Below are positions 8,457-16,908 of a stretch of DNA of 64,000 bases, one piece after another. The position numbers and the translations under genes are program-made. Source of the stretch: Pseudoramibacter faecis. Lineage in GTDB: Bacteria > Bacillota > Clostridia > Eubacteriales > Eubacteriaceae. The notes below the pieces were generated by a model. It did not search any database. It had not been told where the DNA came from and worked only from the letters and a program-made list of their open reading frames with translations. Positions within the stretch are counted from its first letter, which is position 1; the number at the start of each line of letters is the position of its first letter. The stretch lies in NCBI RefSeq assembly GCF_036289405.1, contig NZ_JAYFFI010000009.1, positions 15,143 through 79,142 of the forward strand. Direction: 5' to 3'.

Positions 8457-8547
8457 TAATTTAAAAGGCTTTCATCGATTTATTTGAAGCTTTTTCACTT
8501 TTTTCAAGTTTTTCAAGTTTTTCATTTCGATCTTTAAATTAATCCGG

Positions 8548-9015
8548 TTATATCAAATTGAAAAACTGATTTTGTCTTAATGCCTCATATAAAACAATAT
8601 TCACCGAATTGGCCAAATTTAATGAACGTGCGTGAGGATGATTTTTCATAGGGATACGAAAACGTTTATTCGGATATCGCGCATGAATCGCCTCCGGCAG
8701 CCCCGCTGTTTCTCTCCCAAACATGATGTAGTCATTATTTTTAAAAGCAATATCTGCATAATTTTGATTGCCATGCGTTGTTAACAAATACGGCTCTGGG
8801 TTATTATTTGCTTCCAAAAATGTTTCAAAATCGAGATAAACTGTTACATCAACCATATCCCAGTAATCCAGCCCCGCTCGCTTAACCGCCTTGTCGCCAA
8901 TTGAAAATCCCAGCGGCTCGATCAAATGAAGCTTTGTCTCGGTCAATGCGCAAGTTCGGGCAATATTGCCGGTATTTTGCGGAATTTCCGGTTCGAATAA
9001 TACAATATTGAACAT
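8548..9015 (-). CDS. trmL: tRNA (cytidine(34)-2'-O)-methyltransferase
   Basis: A 155-residue SPOUT methyltransferase that 2'-O-methylates the wobble base of certain leucine tRNAs. Conserved blocks include LFEPEIPQNTGNIARTC at the N-terminus, LIEPLGF, the knot segment MFGRETAGLP and the C-terminal RSLNLANSVNIVLYEALRQ. Length is normal for the compact TrmL class. Stands alone between the fumarase operon and the histidine kinase. Confidence 0.92.
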   Translation of the reverse strand: MFNIVLFEPEIPQNTGNIARTCALTETKLHLIEPLGFSIGDKAVKRAGLDYWDMVDVTVYLDFETFLEANNNPEPYLLTTHGNQNYADIAFKNNDYIMFGRETAGLPEAIHARYPNKRFRIPMKNHPHARSLNLANSVNIVLYEALRQNQFFNLI

Positions 9016-9071
9016 GTGTTTAAATCCTTTCTCTTTTCACTTGTTTATATTATAAAAGAATTATGTGCAAT

Positions 9072-9107
9072 AAAAAAGATGGATTTGTAAAATTTACAAT
9101 TCCATCT
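9072..9107 (-). terminator. Terminator of the first two-component operon
   Basis: GATGGA-t-TTGTAAA pairs with TTTACAA-t-TCCATC around a one-to-few-base loop, followed on the minus strand by T6 (9072-9077). It lies just past the histidine kinase stop. Confidence 0.75.
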
Positions 9108-9123
9108 TATCATTAATTTTAAA

Positions 9124-10365
9124 TTATAGGGTGAGCCTTGGCAATACGATTGAAAAGGTACTGCCTTCATTCAATTTAGAATCAATTTTGATATGGCCGC
9201 CATGTTGATTAACAACCATATCAGCAATATTTAATCCCAAACCGAAGCCTCCAGATTCGCGATTACGCGCATCATCCACGCGGAAAAATCGGCTGAAAAT
9301 TTTCTTTTTATTTTCTTCCGAAAGCCCTACCCCCGTATCGCTAATGGCGATCATGACATTTCGAACACCTTCACGCAGTTTGATGGTTACCTTTCCTTCT
9401 CCAGGCGTATATTTAATGGCATTGTCCACCAAAATGCGAATGGCACGTTTCAGTTGTTCTTCGTCACCTTTAAATTCAACATTTTGCTGAATATCGCCTT
9501 GCAGATCAATTTGATTTTCTGCGGCAAAATCATACATCAAATCTACGACTTCTGCGCACAAAGCACTTAAATCAAATGGTTTTTTTTCCATAACGATTCG
9601 TTTGTTATCTGCCTGTGCGATCGTCAAAAGGCTGGATACCAGTTTCGACATGGTTTCACTTTCGCTGGCGATATTATCAAGCCAGTGCAGATTTTCGGAC
9701 AATACCTCGTCTTCCTTTAGGCGTAAAACCTCAACATTGGTTTGAATGACCGTTAATGGCGTTCGCAGCTCATGAGAAGCATCCGCAATAAATTTTTTTT
9801 GGTTTTCAAAACTCTCCTTGACCGGCTGGAGCGATTTTCCCGCTAAGAAATAACTGATCGGAATCAAGACCAAAATGCCGCCGCATCCGATAAAAAGCAA
9901 CAAAATTAAAATGGTTCGTGTGGCACTCAACTCCGAAGTAATCTGCTGATAGACCTGTAAGGTTTTAACTTTTCCTCTTTCCCTAAAGCGAATCGAATAT
10001 ACCCGGTAAGAAACATCATCGGTATAAAAGGTTTTAAAAGCATCGTTGAATTTTGTATTCTTCACATAAGAATAACCCTGCATGATCAAGGAGCTATTCA
10101 TAATTTTCATGCGATCAATGCTGTCATGATTGTCCCACACGATATATTCATAACCGATTTGATTATGAAAATCCTGAGTTTTGCCATCGTTAGGATAGAC
10201 TTCCCCACTGCGAATATTATTAGCAACTTCCCGCAAATAATGTTCGCTGTTATTGGTAATGTTCCATCGCAGCATAAAAACCAAAAGCAAAATAAATATC
10301 AACAAAAAAACAATAAGGATCAGAACGTTAAAAAGCGTGATTTGCTTTTTAATCTCCTTGAACAT
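9124..10365 (-). CDS. Two-component sensor histidine kinase
   Basis: A 413-residue membrane kinase. TM1 is at about 10-32, an extracytoplasmic sensor of about 115 residues follows, TM2 is at about 150-172, then the dimerisation/phosphoacceptor box ASHELRTPLTVIQTNVEV and an HATPase domain with N box RILVDNAIKYT, G1 DTGVGLS and GGFGLGLNIADMVV. No clear HAMP or PAS is visible between TM2 and the His box. Its ATG overlaps the regulator's stop as TAATG at 10365, so translation is coupled. Signal unknown. Confidence 0.9.
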   Translation of the reverse strand: MFKEIKKQITLFNVLILIVFLLIFILLLVFMLRWNITNNSEHYLREVANNIRSGEVYPNDGKTQDFHNQIGYEYIVWDNHDSIDRMKIMNSSLIMQGYSYVKNTKFNDAFKTFYTDDVSYRVYSIRFRERGKVKTLQVYQQITSELSATRTILILLLFIGCGGILVLIPISYFLAGKSLQPVKESFENQKKFIADASHELRTPLTVIQTNVEVLRLKEDEVLSENLHWLDNIASESETMSKLVSSLLTIAQADNKRIVMEKKPFDLSALCAEVVDLMYDFAAENQIDLQGDIQQNVEFKGDEEQLKRAIRILVDNAIKYTPGEGKVTIKLREGVRNVMIAISDTGVGLSEENKKKIFSRFFRVDDARNRESGGFGLGLNIADMVVNQHGGHIKIDSKLNEGSTFSIVLPRLTL

Positions 10366-11033
10366 TATCTTTTACCCATTGTGTATCCAACACCACGGAT
10401 AGTATCAATTTTAACATTGGTATCAGCCAATTTTTTTCTCAGATTATGGACATAAATTTCGATATTATTTTCATTAACCTCTTTATCGAATCCCCACACA
10501 CGATCTAATATCTGTTCACGCGTAAAAACCTGATTGGGACGTTTGATCAACATTTCCAGAATCTTTGCTTCTTTAACAGAGAGTTTGTATTCTTCACTTT
10601 CCGTTTGAAGGGTATTCTTTTTAGTGTTAAAGCTGATGTTTTCGAAGTCAATACATTCGCCTTTGATTTCGTTGTCCGGACGGCGACTCAATGCCCGGAT
10701 GCGGGCAAACAATTCTTTCGCGGAGAAAGGTTTGACCAGGTAATCATCAGCGCCGAGATCAAGCCCCTTGACCTTATCGTCGACGGTACCTTTCGCCGTT
10801 AACATTAACACCGGTGTCGTGATGTCTCTGTCGCGAATTTCCTTGAGAATTTCCAGACCGCTTTTGAGCGGCAACATGATATCCAAAACGATAACGTCGT
10901 AAATCGGATTTAATGCGAAAAGTAATCCTTCTTCACCGTCATTGGCAACATCGCAATCAATATTTTGAATTTTACACAATTCTTGCAGGGCATCTGTAAT
11001 TTTTTTTTCATCTTCAATAAACAAAATTCGCAT
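10365..11033 (-). CDS. OmpR/PhoB-family response regulator
   Basis: A 222-residue regulator with a receiver domain (acidic pocket ED near residue 7-8, phosphoacceptor Asp in VIVLDIMLPLKSG, conserved Thr/Lys in LTAKG and LVKPF) and a C-terminal winged helix (REQILDRVWGFDKEVNENNIEIYVHNLRKKL). It pairs with the overlapping histidine kinase gene. It is divergent from pta, with a 279 bp spacer that holds a perfect hairpin at 11102-11127. Confidence 0.92.
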   Translation of the reverse strand: MRILFIEDEKKITDALQELCKIQNIDCDVANDGEEGLLFALNPIYDVIVLDIMLPLKSGLEILKEIRDRDITTPVLMLTAKGTVDDKVKGLDLGADDYLVKPFSAKELFARIRALSRRPDNEIKGECIDFENISFNTKKNTLQTESEEYKLSVKEAKILEMLIKRPNQVFTREQILDRVWGFDKEVNENNIEIYVHNLRKKLADTNVKIDTIRGVGYTMGKR

Positions 11034-11101
11034 AAATTGTTTCCAGCCTCTCGTTTATTTTTGCAACAGTATATCCATTTTTTCTTAATTCTGCTTGAAC
11101 A

Positions 11102-11127
11102 GAAAAGCCCTAACTTTCGGGCTTTTC
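11102..11127. repeat. Perfect 9-bp hairpin between the response regulator and pta
   Basis: GAAAAGCCC (11102-11110) and GGGCTTTTC (11119-11127) flank an eight-base loop. There is no adequate T-run on either side, so it is not an ordinary terminator. It would lie in the 5' leader of the response regulator mRNA. Confidence 0.5.
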
Positions 11128-11217
11128 CGATCCGAAATGATTTTTTCCTCCAGATCACACGTTTATTCTTTTACTTTTCTCCATCCTATTTTATCCGTAA
11201 AATGGGATCTTATTTTA

Positions 11218-11246
11218 TTGACAAAAAATCTTTCAAGCTGTAAATT
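11218..11246 (+). promoter_or_regulatory. Promoter of pta
   Basis: Consensus -35 TTGACA (11218-11223), 17 bp spacer, TAAATT (11241-11246) as a 4/6 -10, 67 nt upstream of the pta start. Confidence 0.6.
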
Positions 11247-11312
11247 AAAGATAAATTCAGCTTATTTAAGCTATCATTATTTTATCTATATTAATTTCAG
11301 GGGAGGAATTTC

Positions 11313-12323
11313 ATGTCCATTTTTAATGAATTTAAATCACGGCTTCAATCTGAGAAAAAAACCATTGTCTTCACGGAGGGGGAAGATCTCCGAATTCAAG
11401 CAGCTGCGGAACGGCTCACGCAAGACGGCACTTTGCAAGTGCTTTTGGTGGGATCTGTTGACACCATTCAATCATCAGCCCAAATCAACGGTTTTGATAT
11501 CAGCCGGTGCCAAATGATCGATCCGCTTCATTATGCGGATATCGAAGCAATGGTCAAGACCATGATAGATCTACGCAAGGGAAAAATGACAGAAGAACAA
11601 GTCCGCGAATCACTGACGCACAGCAATTATTTTGGCACCATGCTTGTCAAAATGGGTAAAGCTGACTGTTTGCTTGGTGGCGCAACTTACTCCACTGCGG
11701 ATACGGTCCGCCCGGCGCTGCAGCTCATTAAAACCAAACCTGGCGCACATTTGGTCAGTTCTACTTTTATCCTGATGCGCAACCAAGAAAAAGAAAAGCT
11801 TGCGTTTGCCGACTGTGCCATCAACATTGATTATCAGGATCGCCTGGATAAAGACGGCAATGTCACTTTATCTGCCGCCAAGCAACTGGCTGAAGTCGCT
11901 GTGGAATCTGCAAAAACCGCCCAGATTTTCGGTATCGATCCAAAAGTGGCTATTCTGTCTTTTTCCACCAAAGGATCCGGTAAGGGCGGCACCGTTCAGC
12001 TTTCACACGACGCCACGATTGAAGCACAAAAATTAGCTCCAGAACTGGCTGTTGACGGTGAATTGCAATTTGATGCTGCTGTCTCTCCTGCTGTTGCCCA
12101 AACAAAATGCCCGAATTCAGAAGTTGCCGGACAAGCCAATACGTTTATTTTCCCAACTATCGAAGCCGGTAATCTCGGTTATAAAATTGCATCTCGTCTC
12201 GGCGGCTTCGAGGCTCTTGGTCCTATTCTTCAGGGACTCAATGCTCCTATCAACGATCTTTCCCGCGGTTGCAATGCCGACGAAGTTTATAAAATGTCGC
12301 TTATTACTGCGGCACTCAGCTAA
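11313..12323 (+). CDS. pta: Phosphate acetyltransferase
   Basis: A 336-residue enzyme of the short Pta class, interconverting acetyl-CoA plus phosphate with acetyl phosphate plus CoA. Typical segments are VFTEGEDLRIQAAAERL at the N-terminus, GGATYSTADTVRPALQ, LSFSTKGSG and ANTFIFPTIEAGNLGYKI near the C-terminus. A strong GGGAGGAA site precedes the ATG. Acetate kinase, its usual partner, is not adjacent. The role is probably acetate/ATP formation in fermentation or acetogenesis. Confidence 0.93.
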   Translation: MSIFNEFKSRLQSEKKTIVFTEGEDLRIQAAAERLTQDGTLQVLLVGSVDTIQSSAQINGFDISRCQMIDPLHYADIEAMVKTMIDLRKGKMTEEQVRESLTHSNYFGTMLVKMGKADCLLGGATYSTADTVRPALQLIKTKPGAHLVSSTFILMRNQEKEKLAFADCAINIDYQDRLDKDGNVTLSAAKQLAEVAVESAKTAQIFGIDPKVAILSFSTKGSGKGGTVQLSHDATIEAQKLAPELAVDGELQFDAAVSPAVAQTKCPNSEVAGQANTFIFPTIEAGNLGYKIASRLGGFEALGPILQGLNAPINDLSRGCNADEVYKMSLITAALS

Positions 12324-12335
12324 TCGCGCAAAAAT

Positions 12336-12380
12336 AAAAGAGCTCCATTTCAAATTTGTTTTGAATGGAGCTCTTTTTTA
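12336..12380. terminator. Bidirectional terminator between pta and the NSS transporter
   Basis: A 13-bp stem, AAAGAGCTCCATT (12337-12349) with AATGGAGCTCTTT (12364-12376). It is flanked by T-run on the plus side and A-rich sequence (T on the minus strand) on the other, so it can stop both convergent genes. Confidence 0.85.
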
Positions 12381-12394
12381 CTGGATTTGTTTAT

Positions 12395-13774
12395 TTACAT
12401 CGAAATAATCCCAAACACATTGAGTAGTGAACTCACCAAAATAATCGCCAAAAAAAGAATACAAAAATATTTGATAAATAAATTGTAAATACGCTGACGT
12501 TTAAAGATTGATGTAATCTTAACTTCTGCCGCAATTTGATCAAGTGTCACAGAATTCAGAATTAAGATACAAGTTGCAATGGCTGCGATCGGCATCATCA
12601 CTGAATTGGACAGAAAATCAAAGAAATCCAAAAAGTCCATACCAATGATGGTTATATGGCTGAGAACATTGAAACCAAGCGACGACAAAGATCCTAAAGC
12701 CACCATGATAAACGTCACTAAGATCGTAGCACGAAATCTTCCCCAGCCAAGTTCATCTTCAAAAGTTGACACCGCAGATTCAGCCAATGCAATTGAACTG
12801 GTAAGTGCTGCCAAAAGCACCAGCAGGAAGAAGGCAATGCCAGCTGGCGTTCCCAAACCCATGCTACCAAAAACCTTCGGCAATGTGATAAACATTAAAG
12901 ACGGTCCCGCTTTTAAAACTTTAGGATCTCCGCCTGAGAAAGCAAAAACTGCCGGAATAATCATCAACCCAGCCAAAATAGCAATCGCCGTATCGAAAAA
13001 TTCAACTTGGGTCGTTGATTTTTCAATATCCATATCATGACTCATATAGGAGCCAAACGTGTATAAGATCCCCATCGCAATTGAAAGCGAATAGAACATC
13101 TGCCCCATGGCAGATACGACCGTCATCCATGAGAAGTTTTTAAAATTGGGAATTAAAAAATATTTAACCCCAGCCATCGCACCGGGACGCGTTATTGAAT
13201 AGATTGCTACCAAAATACCTAAAACGACCAATATGGGCATACCAATTTTAGAAATACGTTCAATTCCTTTTTGAACTCCGGCTACGATAACCAGCACTGT
13301 TAATAACGTAAAGATTAAAAAATAAATTTCAACCGGCAAACCGTGACCAATAAATTGCGCAAAATAATTATCGGATGCCATGGCCTGGGTATGCCCTTGA
13401 AAATAACCGACTAAATATTTGACAACCCATCCTCCAATAACCGAATAATACGGTACAATCAGCATCGGAACGATCGCATTGATCCAACCGCCAAAGCGAT
13501 GGGCTCCGGAGCGGCCAAAATGTTTAAAAGCGCCGACCGGGCTTTTCCCGGTCATTCGGCCTAAAGTCGTTTCAGACATAATCATGGTGTAACCAAAGGT
13601 ATATACCAAAATTAGATAGGCTAACAAAAAGATCCCACCGCCGTATTTTGCTGCAAGATATGGGAATCTCCAGATATTTCCCAATCCAACGGCCGAACCG
13701 GCTGCAGCCATCACAAAACCGATTCGGCTAGAAAAGCTGCCGCGCTTATTTGCTTGATTACTTGTTTTTTCCAA
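12395..13774 (-). CDS. Sodium-dependent transporter, NSS/SNF family
   Basis: A 459-residue LeuT-fold transporter with about 11-12 membrane helices. The unwound TM1 motif AAAGSAVGLGNIWRFPYL, which binds sodium and substrate in this family, is intact, followed by GGIFLLAYLI. I selected the TTG at 13774, since GGAGG lies 9 nt upstream. An in-frame extension to 13897 has no RBS and reads as non-protein-like. Bacterial members import amino acids or related amines with Na+. The nearby gdhA makes an amino-acid substrate plausible, but substrate is not determinable. Confidence 0.88.
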   Translation of the reverse strand: MEKTSNQANKRGSFSSRIGFVMAAAGSAVGLGNIWRFPYLAAKYGGGIFLLAYLILVYTFGYTMIMSETTLGRMTGKSPVGAFKHFGRSGAHRFGGWINAIVPMLIVPYYSVIGGWVVKYLVGYFQGHTQAMASDNYFAQFIGHGLPVEIYFLIFTLLTVLVIVAGVQKGIERISKIGMPILVVLGILVAIYSITRPGAMAGVKYFLIPNFKNFSWMTVVSAMGQMFYSLSIAMGILYTFGSYMSHDMDIEKSTTQVEFFDTAIAILAGLMIIPAVFAFSGGDPKVLKAGPSLMFITLPKVFGSMGLGTPAGIAFFLLVLLAALTSSIALAESAVSTFEDELGWGRFRATILVTFIMVALGSLSSLGFNVLSHITIIGMDFLDFFDFLSNSVMMPIAAIATCILILNSVTLDQIAAEVKITSIFKRQRIYNLFIKYFCILFLAIILVSSLLNVFGIISM

Positions 13775-13906
13775 ACGATAATGCCTCCATTTAATTGTAA
13801 ATTTTGTCGCGAAATCATTGCGCTGTCTCACAACGGCACAAGTTCTGATTATTATACACTTAAAATTTACTGAAAGCAATAATGATGTAAAAAGCAATAC
13901 GTACCT

Positions 13907-14350
13907 TTATTGATGCGTCACATGCCACAGCGTTCGTACGGCCTCTTCATAACGAGGATATCGCCGCATGAAAACGCGAATGCGATCCAATGTTTCTGTC
14001 ACTAATTGATCCATCCGGTGAAATGTGTGACCAAACGCAAAATCTATCTTTGCAGCGTTCAAAGAGTCGAAGGCTTTTTTCTCCGGCGCATCTCCTTTAT
14101 CGGAAGCGCTGTCATTGAGTGCTCGCGCATAAGCTTTTGAATCAAAGGTTGATACCATTTTCACCTGTTCATTCAATGCCAATTGAAAAATTGTTATGAT
14201 TGTTTCGGCAATAGCGTTTTCATCATCATCGTTATCGACGCCTGTCTCAACAATTTGCCATTGCCGGTCAATCAGTTTTTGAAACGCCGTCACATCCGCA
14301 TCTGTGTAAAGTGCCTTCATCATTCTGATTTGTTTTTTAGTTGCTTTCAT
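13907..14350 (-). CDS. Hypothetical protein, unrecognised
   Basis: A 147-residue protein beginning MKATKKQIRMMKAL, with AGGAG just upstream of the ATG at 14350. It appears helical and charged, with an acidic patch VDNDDDENA near 40 and a C-terminus RIRVFMRRYPRYEEAVRTLWHVTHQ. No signal peptide, membrane segment or recognised motif. It is 17 nt downstream of another unrecognised reading frame, so the two are probably cotranscribed. I do not recognise a family. Confidence 0.65.
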   Translation of the reverse strand: MKATKKQIRMMKALYTDADVTAFQKLIDRQWQIVETGVDNDDDENAIAETIITIFQLALNEQVKMVSTFDSKAYARALNDSASDKGDAPEKKAFDSLNAAKIDFAFGHTFHRMDQLVTETLDRIRVFMRRYPRYEEAVRTLWHVTHQ

Positions 14351-14367
14351 AGTTTTTTCTCCTGCGA

Positions 14368-14818
14368 TTATCGCTCCAAGACATCTGCCAACTGCCAGAG
14401 ATGATAGCAAAAAGCCAACGGTCTCAGCAAAATCATATCCACGCCGCCATCGATCAATACTTCCCCGATTCGCTTTTCCTTCAAGGAAATATCCCATTTC
14501 CGGTGTTCCAATTCATCCAGTGTCAAAGGATACGGTGCGTACTCCAAAGCCTTGTCCCGATTTCGTTCCTTTAAAACTCGCGGTGAGGCGACAAGGTAAA
14601 ACCCCAATCTGTACAACTGATTCAGCAAAGTTTCCCTTGAAACCGTATAAATGATAGCCAATGACGCAATACTCGGATATATGCGAACAGACTGGACTGA
14701 CGTCAGATTTTTAATTTGCCGCTCTCGGTCACGCGGGCACGGTATTTTCGATTCTCTGATCAATGATCAGTGCGATCCGCATACATTTTCGGGTTTCGTG
14801 AATAATATTAGAATTCAT
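14368..14818 (-). pseudogene. Unrecognised gene with an apparent frameshift near 14730-14765
   Basis: A good start (ATG at 14818 with GGAGG at 14823-14827) opens a 29-codon frame, MNSNIIHETRKCMRIALIID then QRIENTVPA, that stops near 14729. The long downstream frame (codons from about 14763 to 14368) has no SD and only a TTG start. Joining them needs a one-base change in the AAAA or CCCGCG stretch and would give about 150 residues. The segment IASLAIIYTVSRETLLNQLY vaguely resembles an HTH-like module at the C-terminus of ImmA/IrrE proteins, which is weak. It could be a decayed gene, a sequencing error or real frameshifting. Confidence 0.5.
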
Positions 14819-14860
14819 AAAGCCTCCTTTAAAATGTTTTTACAATAAATTATAGCACAT

Positions 14861-14894
14861 AAAAAAGCCCTCTTAATTCTAAAGAGGACTTTTT
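14861..14894 (-). terminator. Terminator of gdhA
   Basis: An imperfect stem, AAAAAGcCCTCTT with AAGAGGaCTTTTT, followed on the minus strand by T6. It lies 28 nt past the gdhA stop. Confidence 0.75.
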
Positions 14895-14921
14895 GTTTCT
14901 TCAATCTTGTTGAATTTGTCT

Positions 14922-16256
14922 TTAAACAATACCCTGAGCGGTCATCGCATCGACAACTTTCTCAAAGCCAGCGATATTGGCACCTGTTACAAAATCGCCT
15001 TTCTTGTCATAACGTTTCGCCGCATCAGCAACCTTGGCGTAAATCCCGACCATGATGTCTTTAAGCTTAGCATCCACTTCTTCGAAGGTCCAGCTCAAAC
15101 GTTCGCTGTTCTGAGTCATTTCCAAAGCAGAAGTCGCCACCCCGCCGGCGTTAGAAGCCTTCCCGGGCATAAAGGCAACGCCATTGCTCTGCAGATACTG
15201 TGTCGCTTCAATGGATGTCGGCATGTTGGCTCCTTCAGCTACCAGCTTAACACCATTAGCGACCAAAGTTTTGGCATCGTCGATGAGCAATTCGTTCTGA
15301 GTTGCACAAGGCAACGCCAAATCGCACGTGATGGTCCAAATGCCTTTGCCTTCAGTATAAGTCGCGGAAGCTACCCGATCGGCATATTCTTTGATGCGGC
15401 CGCGGCGTACTTCTTTAATATCCTTGACAATATCGAGCTGGATTCCTTCCGGATCATAGACATAACCGCTGGAGTCGCTCAGCGCAACGACCTTGCCGCC
15501 CAGTTGCTGAACTTTTTCAGTCGCATAAATAGCCACGTTGCCGGAGCCAGAAATCACAACCGTTTTATTCTTCAAATCGTCATTCTGATGCTTGAGCATC
15601 TCTTCAACGATATATACCAGTCCATAACCGGTCGCTTCCGTTCTGACTAAGGAGCCACCCCAGGTCAAGCCTTTACCGGTTAAAACGCCTTCATATAAGC
15701 CTTTGATGCGTTTATACTGGCCGTATAGGAAACCAATTTCGCGCCCGCCGACACCGATGTCACCAGCCGGAACATCCTGATCCGCACCGATATATTTGCA
15801 TAACTCAGTCATAAAACTCTGGCAAAATCGCATCACTTCAGCATCGGATTTACCCTTAGGATCGAAATCAGAACCGCCTTTGCCGCCGCCGATTGGCAGG
15901 CCGGTTAACGAGTTCTTAAAGACCTGTTCAAAGCCGAGGAATTTTAAAATGCCACGTGTAACGGTCGGGTGGAAACGCAGGCCGCCTTTGTAAGGTCCGA
16001 TCGCTGAATTGAACTGAACGCGATAGCCTTTATTGACCTGAACCTGACCATGGTCATCAACCCACGGTACACGGAAGGAGACGATTCTTTCCGGTTCCGT
16101 TAATCTTTCCAGTAAAGCCGCTTTACGGTATTCTTCTTCATGTTGTTCGATGACAATAGATAAAGAATCCAAAACTTCTTTTACCGCCTGATGAAATTCA
16201 GGCTCTGCCGGATTTTTTTCGACGACGCGATTATAAATCTCTTCTACATATGACAT
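14922..16256 (-). CDS. gdhA: Glutamate dehydrogenase, NADP-type hexameric
   Basis: A 444-residue enzyme catalysing reductive amination of 2-oxoglutarate to glutamate. Key motifs are YKGGLRFHPTV with the substrate lysine, the catalytic-lysine block PIGGGKGGSDFDPKGKS, DVPAGDIGVGGREIGFLYGQYK, and the Rossmann motif SGSGNVAIYATEK. Length and motifs fit the bacterial small-subunit class that usually prefers NADP(H). AGGAGG precedes the ATG. Transcription starts from the strong promoter at 16328-16356, whose spacer carries one copy of an inverted motif. The second copy lies in the leader. Confidence 0.93.
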   Translation of the reverse strand: MSYVEEIYNRVVEKNPAEPEFHQAVKEVLDSLSIVIEQHEEEYRKAALLERLTEPERIVSFRVPWVDDHGQVQVNKGYRVQFNSAIGPYKGGLRFHPTVTRGILKFLGFEQVFKNSLTGLPIGGGKGGSDFDPKGKSDAEVMRFCQSFMTELCKYIGADQDVPAGDIGVGGREIGFLYGQYKRIKGLYEGVLTGKGLTWGGSLVRTEATGYGLVYIVEEMLKHQNDDLKNKTVVISGSGNVAIYATEKVQQLGGKVVALSDSSGYVYDPEGIQLDIVKDIKEVRRGRIKEYADRVASATYTEGKGIWTITCDLALPCATQNELLIDDAKTLVANGVKLVAEGANMPTSIEATQYLQSNGVAFMPGKASNAGGVATSALEMTQNSERLSWTFEEVDAKLKDIMVGIYAKVADAAKRYDKKGDFVTGANIAGFEKVVDAMTAQGIV

Positions 16257-16285
16257 TTAAAACTCCTCCTGAAAGCTTCTATACC

Positions 16286-16298
16286 CATTGTCCCGATG
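16286..16298 (+). promoter_or_regulatory. Copy 1 of the gdhA inverted motif (leader)
   Basis: CATTGTCCCGATG on the plus strand in the gdhA 5' leader. It matches, in opposite orientation, the motif at 16342-16353. It is also flanked by ACAATG (16300-16305), giving a local inverted repeat. Confidence 0.4.
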
Positions 16299-16327
16299 AA
16301 CAATGTATACAAATTTAACGTGATCCT

Positions 16328-16356
16328 ATTATAGCGATAAGCATTGGGACAATCAA
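16328..16356 (-). promoter_or_regulatory. gdhA promoter
   Basis: Minus strand TTGATT (16351-16356), 17 bp spacer, consensus TATAAT (16328-16333). The spacer contains ATTGTCCCAATG (16342-16353), a candidate operator. Confidence 0.7.
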
Positions 16357-16399
16357 CATTTATTTCGCATTTTAATGTTCTTTATGACATACAAAATGA

Positions 16400-16846
16400 T
16401 CAGAGTTCATCCATTGCCTGATTGACCAATGCATCGGCCCGATTGTTGCCGGCATCATCCGCATGGCCTTTTACCTTTGTAAAGATCACCTCATGCTGTG
16501 ACACCAATCGGTCCAATTCCTGCCACAACTCTGCATTTTTTAGCGCCCCGGCTTTACCCCGAGTCCATCCCTTTGCTTTCCAGCCACTTATCCAATTTTG
16601 ATTAAAGGCATTCACCACATAGGCCGAATCAGAGTGAATCGTGACGCGGCATGGCTCTTTGAGCATTTTCAATGCGGTAATAACTGCCAGAAGCTCCATT
16701 TTATTGTTAGTTGTATTTCTATAGCCCTTTTTAAATTCTTTTTGATAATCACCATAAATCAAAACACCGCCAATGCCGCCGATATTTTCGCGGTCCTGAC
16801 CATTTCCACGACAGCCGCCGTCTGTGTAAATTTCAACATTTTTCAT
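16400..16846 (-). CDS. rnhA: Ribonuclease HI
   Basis: A 148-residue endonuclease that cleaves the RNA strand of RNA/DNA hybrids. The four acidic metal ligands can be seen in YTDGGCRGNG, NKMELLAV, IHSDSAYVVNAF and GHADDAGNNRAD, so it should be active. The lysine-rich W-K-G handle (WKAKGWTRGKAGALKN) that grips the hybrid is present. The ATG at 16846 has GGTAG upstream. Stands alone, downstream of the leuS terminator. Confidence 0.93.
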   Translation of the reverse strand: MKNVEIYTDGGCRGNGQDRENIGGIGGVLIYGDYQKEFKKGYRNTTNNKMELLAVITALKMLKEPCRVTIHSDSAYVVNAFNQNWISGWKAKGWTRGKAGALKNAELWQELDRLVSQHEVIFTKVKGHADDAGNNRADALVNQAMDEL

Positions 16847-16864
16847 CAATTCTACCTATGCTAT

Positions 16865-16893
16865 AAAAAAGGCTGCCGATACTCAGCAGCCTT
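16865..16893 (-). terminator. leuS terminator
   Basis: AAGGCTGC (16869-16876) pairs with GCAGCCTT (16886-16893), followed on the minus strand by T6. It lies just past the leuS stop. Confidence 0.85.
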
Positions 16894-16908
16894 CGTTTTA
16901 AAAGCCTA

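Noticed and set aside
8491..8525. Short tandem TTTTTCAAG repeats upstream of fumarase alpha
   Set aside because: Only about three imperfect units; could be simple low-complexity sequence.
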